64,000 nt of DNA, taken from positions 245,419,502-245,483,501 of the forward strand of contig NC_081409.1 of the NCBI RefSeq assembly GCF_030272615.1. The letters run 5' to 3'. Of the stretch, positions 46,281-57,257 are shown piece by piece. A model generated the notes under the pieces. That model did not search any database. It was not told the origin of the DNA and was given only the letters and a program-made list of their open reading frames with translations. The number at the start of each line of letters is the position of its first letter. Position 1 is the stretch's first letter. Made by a program: the position numbers and the translations under genes. Source of the DNA: Cryptomeria japonica. Taxonomy: Eukaryota; Streptophyta; Pinopsida; Cupressales; Cupressaceae.

Positions 46281-47960
46281 ATGACATTTTGAGATCATTT
46301 GTAGCCTTTTGACATTGAGATTTTTTATGAAATATATTTATATATATATACGACACATGATTTGACCTCATTGTACTTGTGTTGATTGATATGAGATGAT
46401 TTATATGTATGTCTATATTTCTTATGATCATGGATATTTTTCTTTTTTCATGCAAATGAATAACTTAATGGATGAACATGATGATGCAAATGTATATGTG
46501 AATGCTATGCCATGTTTGCTATATATTTTTTTCGTTTTTCAATGTAATAGTATGAATGCAAATGAATGCGTAATGGACTTATGGATCTATATGATATGCT
46601 TATGTATGTAGCTAACATCTCATGTAGGATTTGTGATGTCAATACATAGGTACTTGATTGTGTCGATGATGATGATACAGTTGACCACTTGGCAGAGAAA
46701 TGATGATTGATTCAGATTCAACTCACCCAGAAACATTGCTATCATGTTGAAATCACTTCAAATGCAAAACATAGTATGAATGCAAACTAGAACATGCATG
46801 CAAACTAGGACCGAGTCACTGGATTTTAATTTGATTTTTATCATCATTGAGCGGAAATGTAGGAATAAACATAAGCACCAAGGTACAAAGAACTAGGATG
46901 ACCTGAATGTCACGTCCTTTTTAATATAGAAAGCGAACATAAGCACCAAGGCATAAAGAGCCAAGATGACATGAATGTTGCTTGCATGCAAACACACTAA
47001 ACAAATCAGAGTTCCTTCCTTTTCATATGCAATATTGATTATCTTGTCTGCAATGACCCTTTTATCGTTCATATCCTAGGACATATTAAGCATGCATCCA
47101 GATTGCATAATAAATAAATTTACTCAAAACAGACAAGGAAATGATTCCAACCTCCCAGTAGCATACAGATAAATGAAATCGAGGTATGTGTGGTGATTTC
47201 ACCTTGATGTGAAGAAACTAATCATAGACACCCATCTTATGAGATGTTTTTTAGATCATCAGAATCACTCCTACAAGCAAAAAACAAAAAAAAGTGTTAT
47301 GCCCCCAATCCTTGCTCCTCTTAGTCAAGATAGACTTCGTTGAGTTACTCAGAGGGAATAATAATCAAAACTCAATTTAAAAGATAGCACACAAAGAAAA
47401 TTTCAATCATATCTCAAACAGTTTTAGTGATTGTTTTCATTGTTCTTATTTTGCTTGGTTTACTCAGTGGTAAAACTCTGCAGTAGTTTGGAGATAGTTG
47501 ACTGACTTGGATTGGATGACCTGGTACTACCGACAGAAAAATGACTTGGTTAAACTGCTTAGGACATTTAGATTGATCAGTTGATTACCCTAAGACTAAG
47601 ACATTGATCAGTTTCAAGCCATGAGGGTTCTAAAAATAACCAAGGTGTCACGAAAGTGACTAAAGAATATGTACAAGCTAAAGAAAAGATGCAGGAAAGT
47701 GGTAAATAAAATAGGGAATGCCAATTTTGCATTGATAGATGGAGCACTTCAGTTCAAGAGGCGCCTATTTACCAAGTTTTCACCTTCTTGGTAGAGATTC
47801 TCTTTTTTTTTTTACTACCAAGGTGCTTGTTTACTAGGTTTTTACCAAGGCATTTGATTTTTTTGATATTTTGATATTTTTTTTTTCTTTTCTTCAGGAT
47901 TTTTTCACGATTTTAAGGATTTTTTTCATGACTTTTTAGTTGTACAAATTGATGGAGTGG
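46281..47960 (-). other. Non-coding spacer between integrase and PMD gene, Tat copy 3
   Basis: No supportable gene. It is the counterpart of 7237-8588 in copy 1; the segment near 47770-47790 (GGTGAAAACTTGGTAAATAGG on the minus strand) is shared. A T-rich stretch lies at 47800-47940. Confidence 0.6.
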
Positions 47961-47966
47961 AGAATG

Positions 47967-49353
47967 CTAAGTGTAGAATTTCTTCAAGTGAGTGGTGTTG
48001 ATTGGTTCACAGAGTTGTTCTCCTTTTGGTGTTGAGAGTTGGTAGTTGCCGAGCCAAAGACTGCAGTAACAATGTAGTGAGCCAATCAGTTGGGTTCAAA
48101 CTTCCCTTTTTGTTCTCGACACTATTGATTTTTTAGGATTCTCTCTCAAAATAAGATCACCAGCCTAAAATTCTCCATGTTGAACTTTCTTGTTATAACC
48201 TCTAGACAATCTCTTTTGGTAAGCTCTCAGATGATCAAACGCCACTTGCCGATGTTCATCCAACAATTCTAGTTCTTGCAATCTAGATATTTTGTGATCT
48301 TCATCAGTAATAAGACCTTGCAAAGAAACTCTCAAAGAAGGAATTTCAACCTCAATAGGAAAGACTGCTTCAGCCCCATACACCAAAGCAAAAGGTGTAG
48401 CTCCAATAGGTATTCTGATACTTGTTCTATAAGCGCATAGTGCAGGATTGATTTGTAGGTGCCAATCCTTCCCAGATTTGTTGAGCATTTTGTGCAAGAT
48501 AGTCAACAATTTTTTATTAGATTCTTTAGCTTGTCCATTACCTTGAGGGTAGTATATAGAAGACCAATTTTGTTTGATTTTGATCTTGTCACATAGCTCG
48601 TCTAGATCCTTCTTTTTGAACTGCCCTCCATTGTCAGTCACAATTGAAGAAGGGATTTCATACCTGCAGATGATGTAGTTAAGAATGAACATAGCCACTT
48701 GTTTGACAGTTACTTTGATTAGCAAAACTGCTTCAACCTACTTAGTGAAGTACTTGATGGCAACAACTTTCTAATGCGGCTATCCCTTTATTCAACGACC
48801 TACCTACCGAATGAATCCTTGCTGGAGCATGTATGAGATTCCCATGTAGCTAGCATTTCTCACAAGTTTTAGCAAATTTTATAGCATCTTTTTCCATAGC
48901 TAACCAGTAGTAGCCAACCCTTAACAGTTTCCGAGCTAAAGTTAGAACGTTTGAGTGAGATACACAAATACCTTCATGGACTTCAGATAATGTATGTTGA
49001 GACTCTTCAGGTTCTAGACACCTAAGCAAAGTACTATCTAAACCTCACTTATACAGATCATTAGCGATGATGACATACCGTGAAGCATTGCAAATCAGGT
49101 TTCTTTTCTCATTACGGGTAAGGTTATCAGGGATAATTTGGTCACGTAAGAGTAGATATGGCTATAGTGAGATGAGTCATGTCCAACGATAGATCAAACC
49201 ATCTGGGACTCGAGGGAATCATAAGCAGGATAATGAAGCTCTTCCACCAAGAATCATAGCGGAACTTAGATTCTTGGAGCTATGGTATAGAGGCCAATAT
49301 AGCCATAGCATTTGTTGATTTGTTTGTTGATCCAAGAATCTTCTGAAATGATA
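47967..49353 (-). pseudogene. Integrase, Tat copy 3
   Basis: The catalytic core is open at 48725-48165: CRYEIPSSIVTDNGGQFKKK (Asp) and YYPQGNGQAKESNKKLL (Glu). Earlier (about 48760-49330) the zinc-binding region is broken in several frames, though LHGNLIHAPAR survives. The C-terminal part after a TAG at 48163 gives GDLILREN and ends HLKKFYT at about 47969, like copy 1. The linker to the second RNase H is interrupted by the TIR element at 49360-50985. Confidence 0.88.
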
Positions 49354-49359
49354 CAAAGG

Positions 49360-50985
49360 GGTCAGTGCAAGAAGCTGAGTCCACTTTTTGGCCAAAAAAT
49401 GGAGGTGTTTTCACTGATTTTTCAAGTTTTGTCTCATTTGAGCTTAAATTTTGAAACACTTGGAGATTGAATCTTGGAAAAAGTCAGTAATATAAAATAT
49501 ATCCCTCTGAGTCTACTTTCCAAATGTGTAATTTATTTTAGTACCCACATAATAAAAAATAGCTTTTTGAATGGAGTTTTAAAAACCATGTTTTAAAAAT
49601 GTTTGTTTCAGGACCATACCATGCTTGTGTACGGCCCACACTTTTTGACACAATTAAAATTATTTTCTCAAACTGTTTTGGGAAATGGTTTGTAACACAT
49701 TGAAAATTGATGAGCATATTTTTCTGTATTTCTTTTTAAATATGTTTTTAATTAATTTTTTAATGATCGTAATTATCTTTTTCAAAATTTGACGTGTACG
49801 ACCCACATAATTTGACGTAAACTTACCATTTTTTTATTTATTTTTTTAAATAGAAAATAATTTTGTGTAGATTGATGACATATCATTTTTTTTTCACAAT
49901 TCATTAAAATAAAAAAGTTATTAAATTAACAAAATTAGTTAATATTTCAAGTTTATGGACCCTATTTAGTATAAATTAAATGAAAATAGTTTTTTTTTTT
50001 TTTTGATAAAAGTTGACAAGCCACTAAACTTATATTTTATTAATTTTGAATTTTGAAAATACAAACGGGTTCAAAGGGCATACCAACAGGAAAGAACTTG
50101 CAAGAAAACCTCCGGTTGTGGCCCAGAAAAGTAAATTTAAAACCCCATATACCCAATTACATATCTGATTTTGATCACCCTCCCATTACATAGCTTTCAA
50201 AGATATACATATCATTATCCAAAAAACCCCATCAACCCAATTACATATTTGATATTGATCACCCTCCCATTACATGGCTTATCGAAGATATACATAACAT
50301 TTTCCATATGAACCAAAAAATTATGAGGAGTAATCTGTAGAGGAGGTACCCAGCCACAAGGCTTCCCAAGCTTGCCATAAAGATATATCAATCAATCAGA
50401 ACCCTGCATCAAAAAGACATCAACATATCTGCACACATAGTTAGTTTTGAAACCAAGAACTTGAGCTCTCAACAGGGGGCTCTCTATCCAAGATCAAAGG
50501 AAAATAAAATAATTAATGTAATCAATTTAAAAAAAAAAATACATATTTAGAATCTAGACAGTATAATCAGAAATGGGTTTTAATTTCATATAAAAATTCT
50601 CTAATTAGAGGCATGTAAACTATTTCAGAAGTTCATATTTGTGCTTTCGTTCATGGAGATTTGAATTTGTAGGTCCATGTCTCAGGTGTGGCCATCCCAG
50701 GCCTATCTCGGACTTAATCCCAAGGCAACTGGCGGGTTGTGGAATCAACTTCCACAAAATGGGCCGCCGTTTTGGAAACAGGGGCTCGTTCCTTTTTTGT
50801 GACGATAAATGGTTGTGAGGATGGGTAAAATCGGATTTAAAAATGGGACCCCATTTCGTTTTCAAGCAGGCCCCCATTACTTTTTGCCTTGAGGGCCCGA
50901 AGCAAAAATGGGCCCCCGTTTCTAAGAGTGCGTTTTCCAACTCATGGAATTTTCCCAATTTGTGACCCATTACCTTGCACTTACC
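49360..50985. mobile_element. 1626 bp TIR DNA transposon inserted in Tat copy 3
   Basis: The ends are GGTCAGTGCAAG (49360-49371) and, inverted, GGTAAGTGCAAG (50985-50974), 11 of 12 matching. CAAAGG flanks both sides (49354-49359 and 50986-50991). Without the insert and one CAAAGG, the pol reading frame is collinear with copy 1 across the site. That independently proves the borders and the 6 bp target duplication. The inside is AT-rich, with no transposase. A GC-rich palindromic motif array lies near the right end. The terminus matches those at 17411 and 26413. Superfamily not assigned. Confidence 0.85.
50757..50921. repeat. AATGGGNCCCCATTT-type motif array near the right end of the TIR element
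   Basis: Variants: AAATGGGCCGCCGTTTT (50757), AAATGGGACCCCATTT (about 50842), CAGGCCCCCATTAC (about 50866) and AAAATGGGCCCCCGTTTC (about 50904). Spacing is irregular. Several are near-palindromic. The flanking DNA is otherwise AT-rich. Confidence 0.75.
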
Positions 50986-50991
50986 CAAAGG

Positions 50992-51440
50992 TAAAGTATT
51001 TCTTAAAGTCATCAACCATTATTTTATAGGGAATCAATTTTTCATCCTGAGTTTGATATATATCATTGATTTGGTTGATTATCAGCTGAGAGTCACCATA
51101 GATGTATAGATCAAAAACATTCCATTCAATAGCTAGCTTGATTCCATTTACCAAGGCTTCATATTCTGCAATATTGTTGGTACAAGGAAAGAGGATCTTC
51201 TATGCCTTTGGAATTGAGTATCTTTGAGGAGTGATAAAAAGAATTCCGGCACCAGAACCTTGTTGAGTAAAAGATCCATCAAAGAACATTTTCCAGGATC
51301 GTTGAGTAAGATGCATTATGGATTCATCTAGAAATTCTATGTTCCAAGGGTGATTTTCTTCAAGCAAAGCATCGACAAGTTGATCTGCAATGACTTTCCC
51401 TTTGATAGCTTTGTGTTCTACATACTTAATGTCAAATTAT
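50992..51440 (-). pseudogene. Second (archaeal-type) RNase H, Tat copy 3
   Basis: The minus strand gives FFDGSFTQQGSGAGILFITP (first Asp), PCTNNIAEYEALVNGIKLAI (Glu) and LYIYGDSQLIINQINDIYQT (Asp), then YKIMVDDFKKYF up to the TIR insertion. The same order as copy 1. Confidence 0.88.
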
Positions 51441-52560
51441 GTGAGTATCTTAACCCATTTAGCAAATCTCCCTGTAAGTGTTGCCTTATAAGATATTTTA
51501 GAGGATCAATCTTAGTCACCAGTTTAATAGAATGTGCTAGCATGTAATGTCTTAATTTTTGTGATGCAAAGACCAATGCCAAACAAGCTTTCTCAATGAT
51601 AGTGTAGTTCATCTCATAGGACACCAAGGTCCTACTGATATAGTATATACGTCATTCCTTTTTGTTCTCATTTTGTTGAGCCAAAAATGTCCCCAATGAT
51701 GTATCAGTATCTGATATGTAGAGAATCAAGGGTTTGTCTTGAATCGGTGGCATCAAGATATTCCTTGATCTACTTTAGGTGTTGTTCACAGTCTTTATCT
51801 CAGTTGTATGTAACTCCTTTTTGTAATACTTTTGTGAATGGTTGTATGTATCCTAGGATTTTGCCAGATGTAACTCCAAATGCGCATTTCTTAGGATTCA
51901 ATCCGAGGTTAATTTTTTCCATTCTGTCTAAGATTGGACCTAGTTCCGAGAGATGTGTTGAACTTTTCATAGATTTGAGTAAGGTGTCATCGACATAGTC
52001 TTCCATTTTTTTGTGCATCACGTCATGAAAGATTGTGGTTACTTCTCTTTGATAGGTAGCACCTACATTCTTTAAGCCAAAGGGCATCACATTCTTGCAG
52101 AAAGTTCCGTAGGCACTGGTGAACGTTGTTTTCTCTTGAACCTCAAGTGCAATTTTGATCTAATTGTATCCAGAAAAACCATCCATCAGAGATTACACTT
52201 AATAGCCAACAGTCATGTCTACTATCATGTCTATGTTAGGCAGTGGAAAATCATCTTTTGGACATGCTTTGTTTAAGTCACTTAAATCTATGCAAACATG
52301 TATTAATTTGTTAGGTTTGGAAACAGGTACAATATTAGATATCCACTCAGCATAATCAATTGCTCTAATGAATCCTGCTTTTAGTAATTTTTCTAGCTCA
52401 ACCTTAACAAGTAATGCAACATGACGATGCCTTTTTCAGAGTTTTTTCTTGACAGGCTTGACTCCAGGAGCAATAGAAAGATTATGCATTATGAGGTCAG
52501 GATCCAGACCTGACATATCATCATATGTCCATGCAAAATTGATCTTTTTCTTTGTGAAGA
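51441..52560 (-). pseudogene. pol: Reverse transcriptase and first RNase H, Tat copy 3
   Basis: RT blocks on the minus strand: IDLSDLNKACPKDDFPLPN, LMDGFSGYN, MPFGLKNVGATYQREV and EDYVDDTLLKS with YVDD at about 52000. Next come NPKKCAFGVTSGKILGYI and, in RNase H, EKACLALVFASQKLRHYM. Stops replace residues in the palm region (SLMDGF area near 52190) and there are frameshifts after GYI near 51850. More decayed than copy 1. Confidence 0.9.
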
Positions 52561-52639
52561 AATTAGCAAATTATTTCAATTCTTCTGTTGATAGGGATTG
52601 TGGCACATGTATGATATGTTGAGTTTATTCTATTATGAT

Positions 52640-53520
52640 GTTCACTAGCTATGTAGGTTCAACTAGCACCGATGATCGCTCTTGAAAGTGATCAGACAAA
52701 ATATCAAGTATCTCACCTTTAGGTGCCTCAAAGAGGTTTTCACCATTAGGTATGTCTTTTATTTTTACTATTTTTGATTCTGACACCGCCACAATATGAT
52801 TTTCATCATCAGAACACTTATTTTTCTTTTTTTGATTTTTGAGACTAAGATACTTGACATCTACTTTTGTCAGATTCACACTTTGTTCACTGGTGGAAGA
52901 GTTCATTTGTTTGATTGTGTTAAGATAGCAAGATAATGTATAGTCATTGGCAAAGGTAGGTATATCTATGGGTTGATCTTTTAAAGTACGCTTAATAAGC
53001 TTAGGGTGTATCGGGGATAAAGATTCAATGGGTTCAAGGGAATTCAGGGTATTGTCATCACAACCTTGGACCAACAAGTTGAGTTCTAGAAGACTACATT
53101 GCGTAAGCATCTCAAGACCAGGAAGTGTTATAACACGATGATCAAAGTTTACATTAGCATTTAGAGGATCTAACCAATCATAACTACTACTAGCACCTTC
53201 TTCTACTTCAGACTAGACTACATATTGTGATTCAACAACAACAGGTTCTTCAAACAAAGTTTCGACATTCATGACAAAGTAGTCATAGTTTGGTGTCGAA
53301 TAGGTAATATCATAAATAGATCTTATTTTAGAGTGATCAAAGTCAGAAGATGAAGCTTCTGACTCCTCTTCAGGTGACTCCTCTTTAGGTGGCTCAGTGA
53401 AAACATGCATAGTATTAATATCAACATCTTTTATGTTGCAAGTTCCTTCATGTTCTGGTTCAATGATCACTTGTAGTTGACATACCCGTTGACATGGCTC
53501 TGTTAATCTATGTCTTCTTT
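52640..53520 (-). pseudogene. Acidic linker of Pol, Tat copy 3
   Basis: Glu/Asp/Ser-rich frames (53470-53213 and 53110-52649) lead to GENLFEAPKGEILDILSDHF, the pre-RT block shared with copies 1 and 2. No catalytic motif. Confidence 0.65.
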
Positions 53521-53751
53521 CTCATTCATCTTCCTCTAGACTGATGATCGATTCTGCTTGTCTAGCCTCTAGTTCTTCATTTGTATTCCCATGTCTGATT
53601 TGCCTTATCTCATTAGAAGGAGATACAGTAGGTGAGGAATTTTCCTATGCTTTTTCTTCTTTCAACTATTGCTCATAATCTTCTTGTCTTTTTAGTTTGA
53701 TTTCCTCTATTTCTCGTTCCAGCTTCAAGTGTATTATCTCTTGTGATTCAT

Positions 53752-54453
53752 CTATGATATCATTAAGTTCTTAGGAGTTTCCTCGGTAGATGCATCTGAT
53801 AGAGGTTTTGGACCCCATTCATACTCATTCAAGTATGTTTCTGAATCCTCTTCTTGCATTATTCCCATATATGTGACATGAATGTTTAATGGTGCAAATA
53901 TTTCTTTCATTCCTTCCACCTCTTCTCTCGTGTCTTTTGGGATTTTTACTTCTTGTAGTGTTAATGCCGATACATTTGGAACTTGATTACAAGATGCTTC
54001 TTCTCTCTTGATTGCCACTTTTTCTTGTTGTTTCTCATACTCTTCCTGAGTTTGTTGAGTATTTACTTCCTGTGATGTTTGATGTAGTATCTTTTTCCTC
54101 CACTTAGGTTGTTGATGAGAAGTGTGTTTTTTATTTGAAGACTCCTCTATATGGTATCCAAGTCCAGTTTTGTCATTTGTAGACTTGGTTTGTAGCTTGA
54201 TAGGTTCAATAATTCCTTCTTGACACTTTCCCAGAGGACCTGTACTTGAAAACCCCATACGTTGGATTATCTGATAGCCTTTACCATATTGTTTAAGAGA
54301 AATTTCACAACATTGCACTTCCCTATCCTCATTTGCCCCTTTGTAAATCCATTTGAGCACAACTATCTCTTCTATTTCATTTGCAAGAGAAGCAGAGGAT
54401 TGTACAAAAGTACCATCATAGATGATGTTTGTCATTGAATTTTGTGGCTTCAT
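53752..54453 (-). pseudogene. G-patch region, Tat copy 3
   Basis: Open frame with QRMGFSSTGPLGKCQEGIIE (G-patch) and KTGLGYHIEESSNKK, preceded by YDGTFVQSSASLANEIEE, which matches copy 1 (FDGTFIQLGTLAHESED). A Lys/Gln/Glu-rich tail follows. Longest intact piece of copy 3. Confidence 0.72.
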
Positions 54454-54479
54454 AGCTTCAAATGGTTTTTTAGGCTATC

Positions 54480-55009
54480 TTGGTGATGGAGGAAGATTCA
54501 TCAGTGAAAGTACAGGTTCTATCTTGTATCCATCCATGCCAGTATCTGTAATTTTTCAGTTTCTTTTTTAAGTCTTTCATCAAATTTTCTGAACTCTCAA
54601 TTGCTAAGGTTGCTCTGTTATGAGGAACAAGGGTATCAACACACTATTTGAAATCATTACAGGTGTAGCTTGTATTAGCAGGAACACTGACTTCAACTCC
54701 ATTGTAGGGAAATTTTAGACATTGATGGTATGTAGATGGAACTGCTTGCATTTTGTGAATCCATGGTTTGCCGAGCTAGATGTTGTAGGACAGAGGAAGG
54801 TCAATCACCTGACAAATAACATCTCTTTCCATAGGTCCCACCCTGATCGGTAATAGTATCGGACCTTTAGAGGTTCTTTCTTCATTACAAGTTTTGATTG
54901 TTATTTTCTTTGTTGGATCAATGGCATTCTCAGAAAATCCCAACTGTATCAGTAAATTGTAGGTACAAATATTGAACCTAGCACGTTCATCTATCAAAAC
55001 ACTTTTGAC
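54480..55009 (-). pseudogene. Protease, Tat copy 3
   Basis: LIDERARFNICTYNLLIQLG stands where copy 1 has LIDGGAGLNICTLKLIRALG, so the catalytic triad DGG has become DER. Next are KTCNEERTSKGPILLPIRVG, a TAG, and [16 protein letters not shown]. Dead by both active-site change and stops. Confidence 0.82.
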
Positions 55010-55575
55010 TCAATGTTTATATATCATGGCTTCAATGTGCAATGGGTAGTTATGTGGATGATTCAGGGAATTGTCATCTTCTTCAGAGAAGGACAAGTAG
55101 TTAGGTGAAGTCAGGTGACCCACCATAGATTGAAACCAATCCAAATCTAAGTCTTTAGGGACGTTAGTAGTGAGAAAAGCTTTATCTAGGATCTCTCTAT
55201 GAGCACAAGAGATCTTAAGTAGTTCAAGAATGGAGATTTGAGCAGTAGTTCGTTTTAATTGTTCAATAATGTTGTAACCAGAAGAAGATGATGAAGCCAA
55301 CTGTTTAGATTTAGTCGTGATCATATTTGATTGTTTGTTTGAAGAAGTTGGTAGGTTTAATGTTTCCAATGGATTTGTTGATGTCTGATTAGGAGATGAG
55401 GAGCTAGCTCCTTTGAGAGTAACTTTTCTTTGAGCACGAGTCACGACATTCATAGTTCATGGTTTGTTTTGCTCATCTTTGACTCTGATCACATTGAAAT
55501 AATCAGATAGGGAAGTTTCAATCATGTTGATCACATTATCATCATTGGTAAAGTCACATAAATCTATCCATTTTA
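55010..55575 (-). pseudogene. gag: gag C-terminal part, Tat copy 3, cut by the LTR of copy 2
   Basis: Open frame 55453-55010 with QISILELLKISCAHREILD and NHPHNYPLHIEAMIYKH, collinear with copy 1 residues near 1740-1980. Upstream the frame continues through a TGA to DLCDFTNDDNVINMIE at about 55570, then stops being Tat coding at the copy 2 LTR. Confidence 0.82.
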
Positions 55576-56974
55576 ATTAAATGAATATTTGCTATTTATT
55601 TGATTAAAAATCCACTAGCCATTAGTTAATTAAATTAATATTTAATTAATTCATCTTCAATATATTCTTATATTAATTAAATAAATTATTCAATTTATTT
55701 AATTAATTCATTATACCAAATTCACAATCAATTACATGAATAAATATTATTTATTTAATTTTATCTCCGTTCTTATTTTAAATAAATAATTAAAAACATT
55801 TATTTAAAATCATTTATTGCCCCCCACTTGCATTTTCCTACAAATGCAAGTTGCAACCACAAGTTGAAATAAATTAATTTTATTTTAATTAAAATCCTAT
55901 TTTCCCTCACCCACCAAACCCACTTGCAATCCTAACCCCCTTCTAGATTCTTGTAAACCCTTCCTAATTAACCTAATCCATCCCCTAATTCTTGTTACAT
56001 TCCTGAGCAACTTGAAGTCACTTCTCAAAGACTTCAAAGTCTTTGAAAACATTAAATGTTTTTTTTCTGTTCAACAAACTAACCTCTAAAGTCTTCCAAA
56101 CCACTTATTGGTCTTACATGACCATTTATGGTTAACCCTTAACTCAACCCTCATGTGACTTATGTGTCTCCTCAAACATTTATTACTTTGAACATGGTTA
56201 TCCCTTTAACCTTTGCACAAGAGTTTATGCATTGGATAAAATCTTTACTCTTTGAATAAAAAATTTATTCACTCAACCCAACCTTGACCTTAACTCCCAA
56301 GTTAACTCTCTAGTCATGTCAAGCATTTAATGCTTATTCCCTCTCCTCTCAACCCCTCTCATGTTGACACTTGTCATCCTAGGATTGGTTTGAAAGCCCT
56401 CACATGGATTAAATATCATTGAATCCTGACCCTTGTGGAGATTGCTCAATCTCAACCATCCATTGCTCCATTTTCCCTATAAATAGAGCCCTTTGCTTCA
56501 TAATCTAGATCCTAAAAACTTGTATGCATCTAAGTTATAGAGAATTTTAGAGAGCATTTAGCATATTTTAGTCATATTCACTCTTTTGGTTAAAATTAAC
56601 AAATAGAATTTAGATAACTCATCTTTCTTTGGTTATTAAGCTTGCATTTGCATACTTTTCATAATCATCTACAATCTTGAACCTCCATAAGGCATCCATA
56701 GTGCAAAAAGCTGCTGAGAGCTACACTAATTTGGAACTTGGAGAGGAGAGGAACAAGGGAGCAAGAGCTAAGAGCATGGTAGAAGGCATTTGGAGATGCC
56801 TTGTTGTATTTGCTTCCATAGTTAAATATTTTATCATGTTTTTAGTGTCTCTTTTCGTATGCCTACTTAGACTTGTTTTTGGTTGATTAACACTAACGTT
56901 TGTCTTTGTTTCTTGTGTTTTTGTGTGTTATACGACCACAGGCTTTTGTCTAACATTGTCCATTTTGCAAAGCA
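55575..56974 (+). repeat. 5' LTR of Tat copy 2
   Basis: About 1.4 kb, similar in plan to the LTR at 12055: an AT-rich AATTAAAT start, TTGACACTTGTCA near 56363, a TATA box at 56478, and an end near ...TTTTGCAAAGCA at 56974. The first bases expected for a Tat LTR (TGTAGACAT...) are not seen, so the exact start is uncertain and may be rearranged. Confidence 0.75.
56478..56486 (+). promoter_or_regulatory. TATA box in Tat copy 2 LTR
   Basis: TATAAATAG followed by AGCCC, preceded by the shared block ACCATCCATTGC; same arrangement as at 12952. Confidence 0.75.
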
Positions 56975-56979
56975 TCATT

Positions 56980-56996
56980 TGGTGAACCCAATGTGA
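56980..56996 (+). other. Candidate primer binding site, Tat copy 2
   Basis: TGGTGAACCCAATGTGAA begins 5 bp after the likely LTR end. It starts TGG, as sites complementary to a tRNA CCA end do. I could not assign the tRNA from memory. Confidence 0.5.
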
Positions 56997-57062
56997 ATCC
57001 AATAACATTTTTTTTAACAAACTAACTTTTTGACTGTTTAGCTTGACACACAGGTCGCACTT

Positions 57063-57257
57063 TGGCGCTTTTGTTCGTGCTTTAGCGCTATTGAAAATTT
57101 ATCTTTTAGCGCTATTGTCTCAAATTTAGCACTATTGCCCATGTTATAACGCATTTGATTATTATTGTCTAAGTCTAGTTTCTTAGCGCTTTTGTCTATA
57201 TTTTTGCGTGTTTGTGTTAAGTAGCGCTTTTGTTTATATACAGAGTAGCGCTATTGT
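57063..57257. repeat. TAGCGCTWTTGT motif array in the leader of Tat copy 2
   Basis: About nine or ten variants (GGCGCTTTTGTT, TAGCGCTATTG, TAGCACTATTGCC, TAGCGCTTTTGTC and others) lie about every 20 bp just after the primer site. AGCGCT is palindromic. The variant AGCACT fits CpG decay on the other strand. Confidence 0.82.

Larger units (their letters stand above)
42055..55575 (-). mobile_element. Tat-lineage Ty3/gypsy retrotransposon, copy 3 (split by copy 2)
   Basis: On the minus strand: end of gag, protease, G-patch, linker, RT, RNase H, second RNase H, (1.63 kb insertion), integrase, spacer, antisense PMD gene, polypurine tract, 3' LTR. Pol coding is continuous up to about 55572, where the LTR of copy 2 takes over. 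Copy 2 therefore seems to have inserted here, and the rest of gag and the 5' LTR of copy 3 should lie beyond 64000. Confidence 0.88.

Noticed and set aside
56677-56886. 69-codon open frame in the copy 2 LTR
   Set aside because: Lies within the LTR downstream of the TATA box, with no conserved counterpart in the copy 1 LTR.
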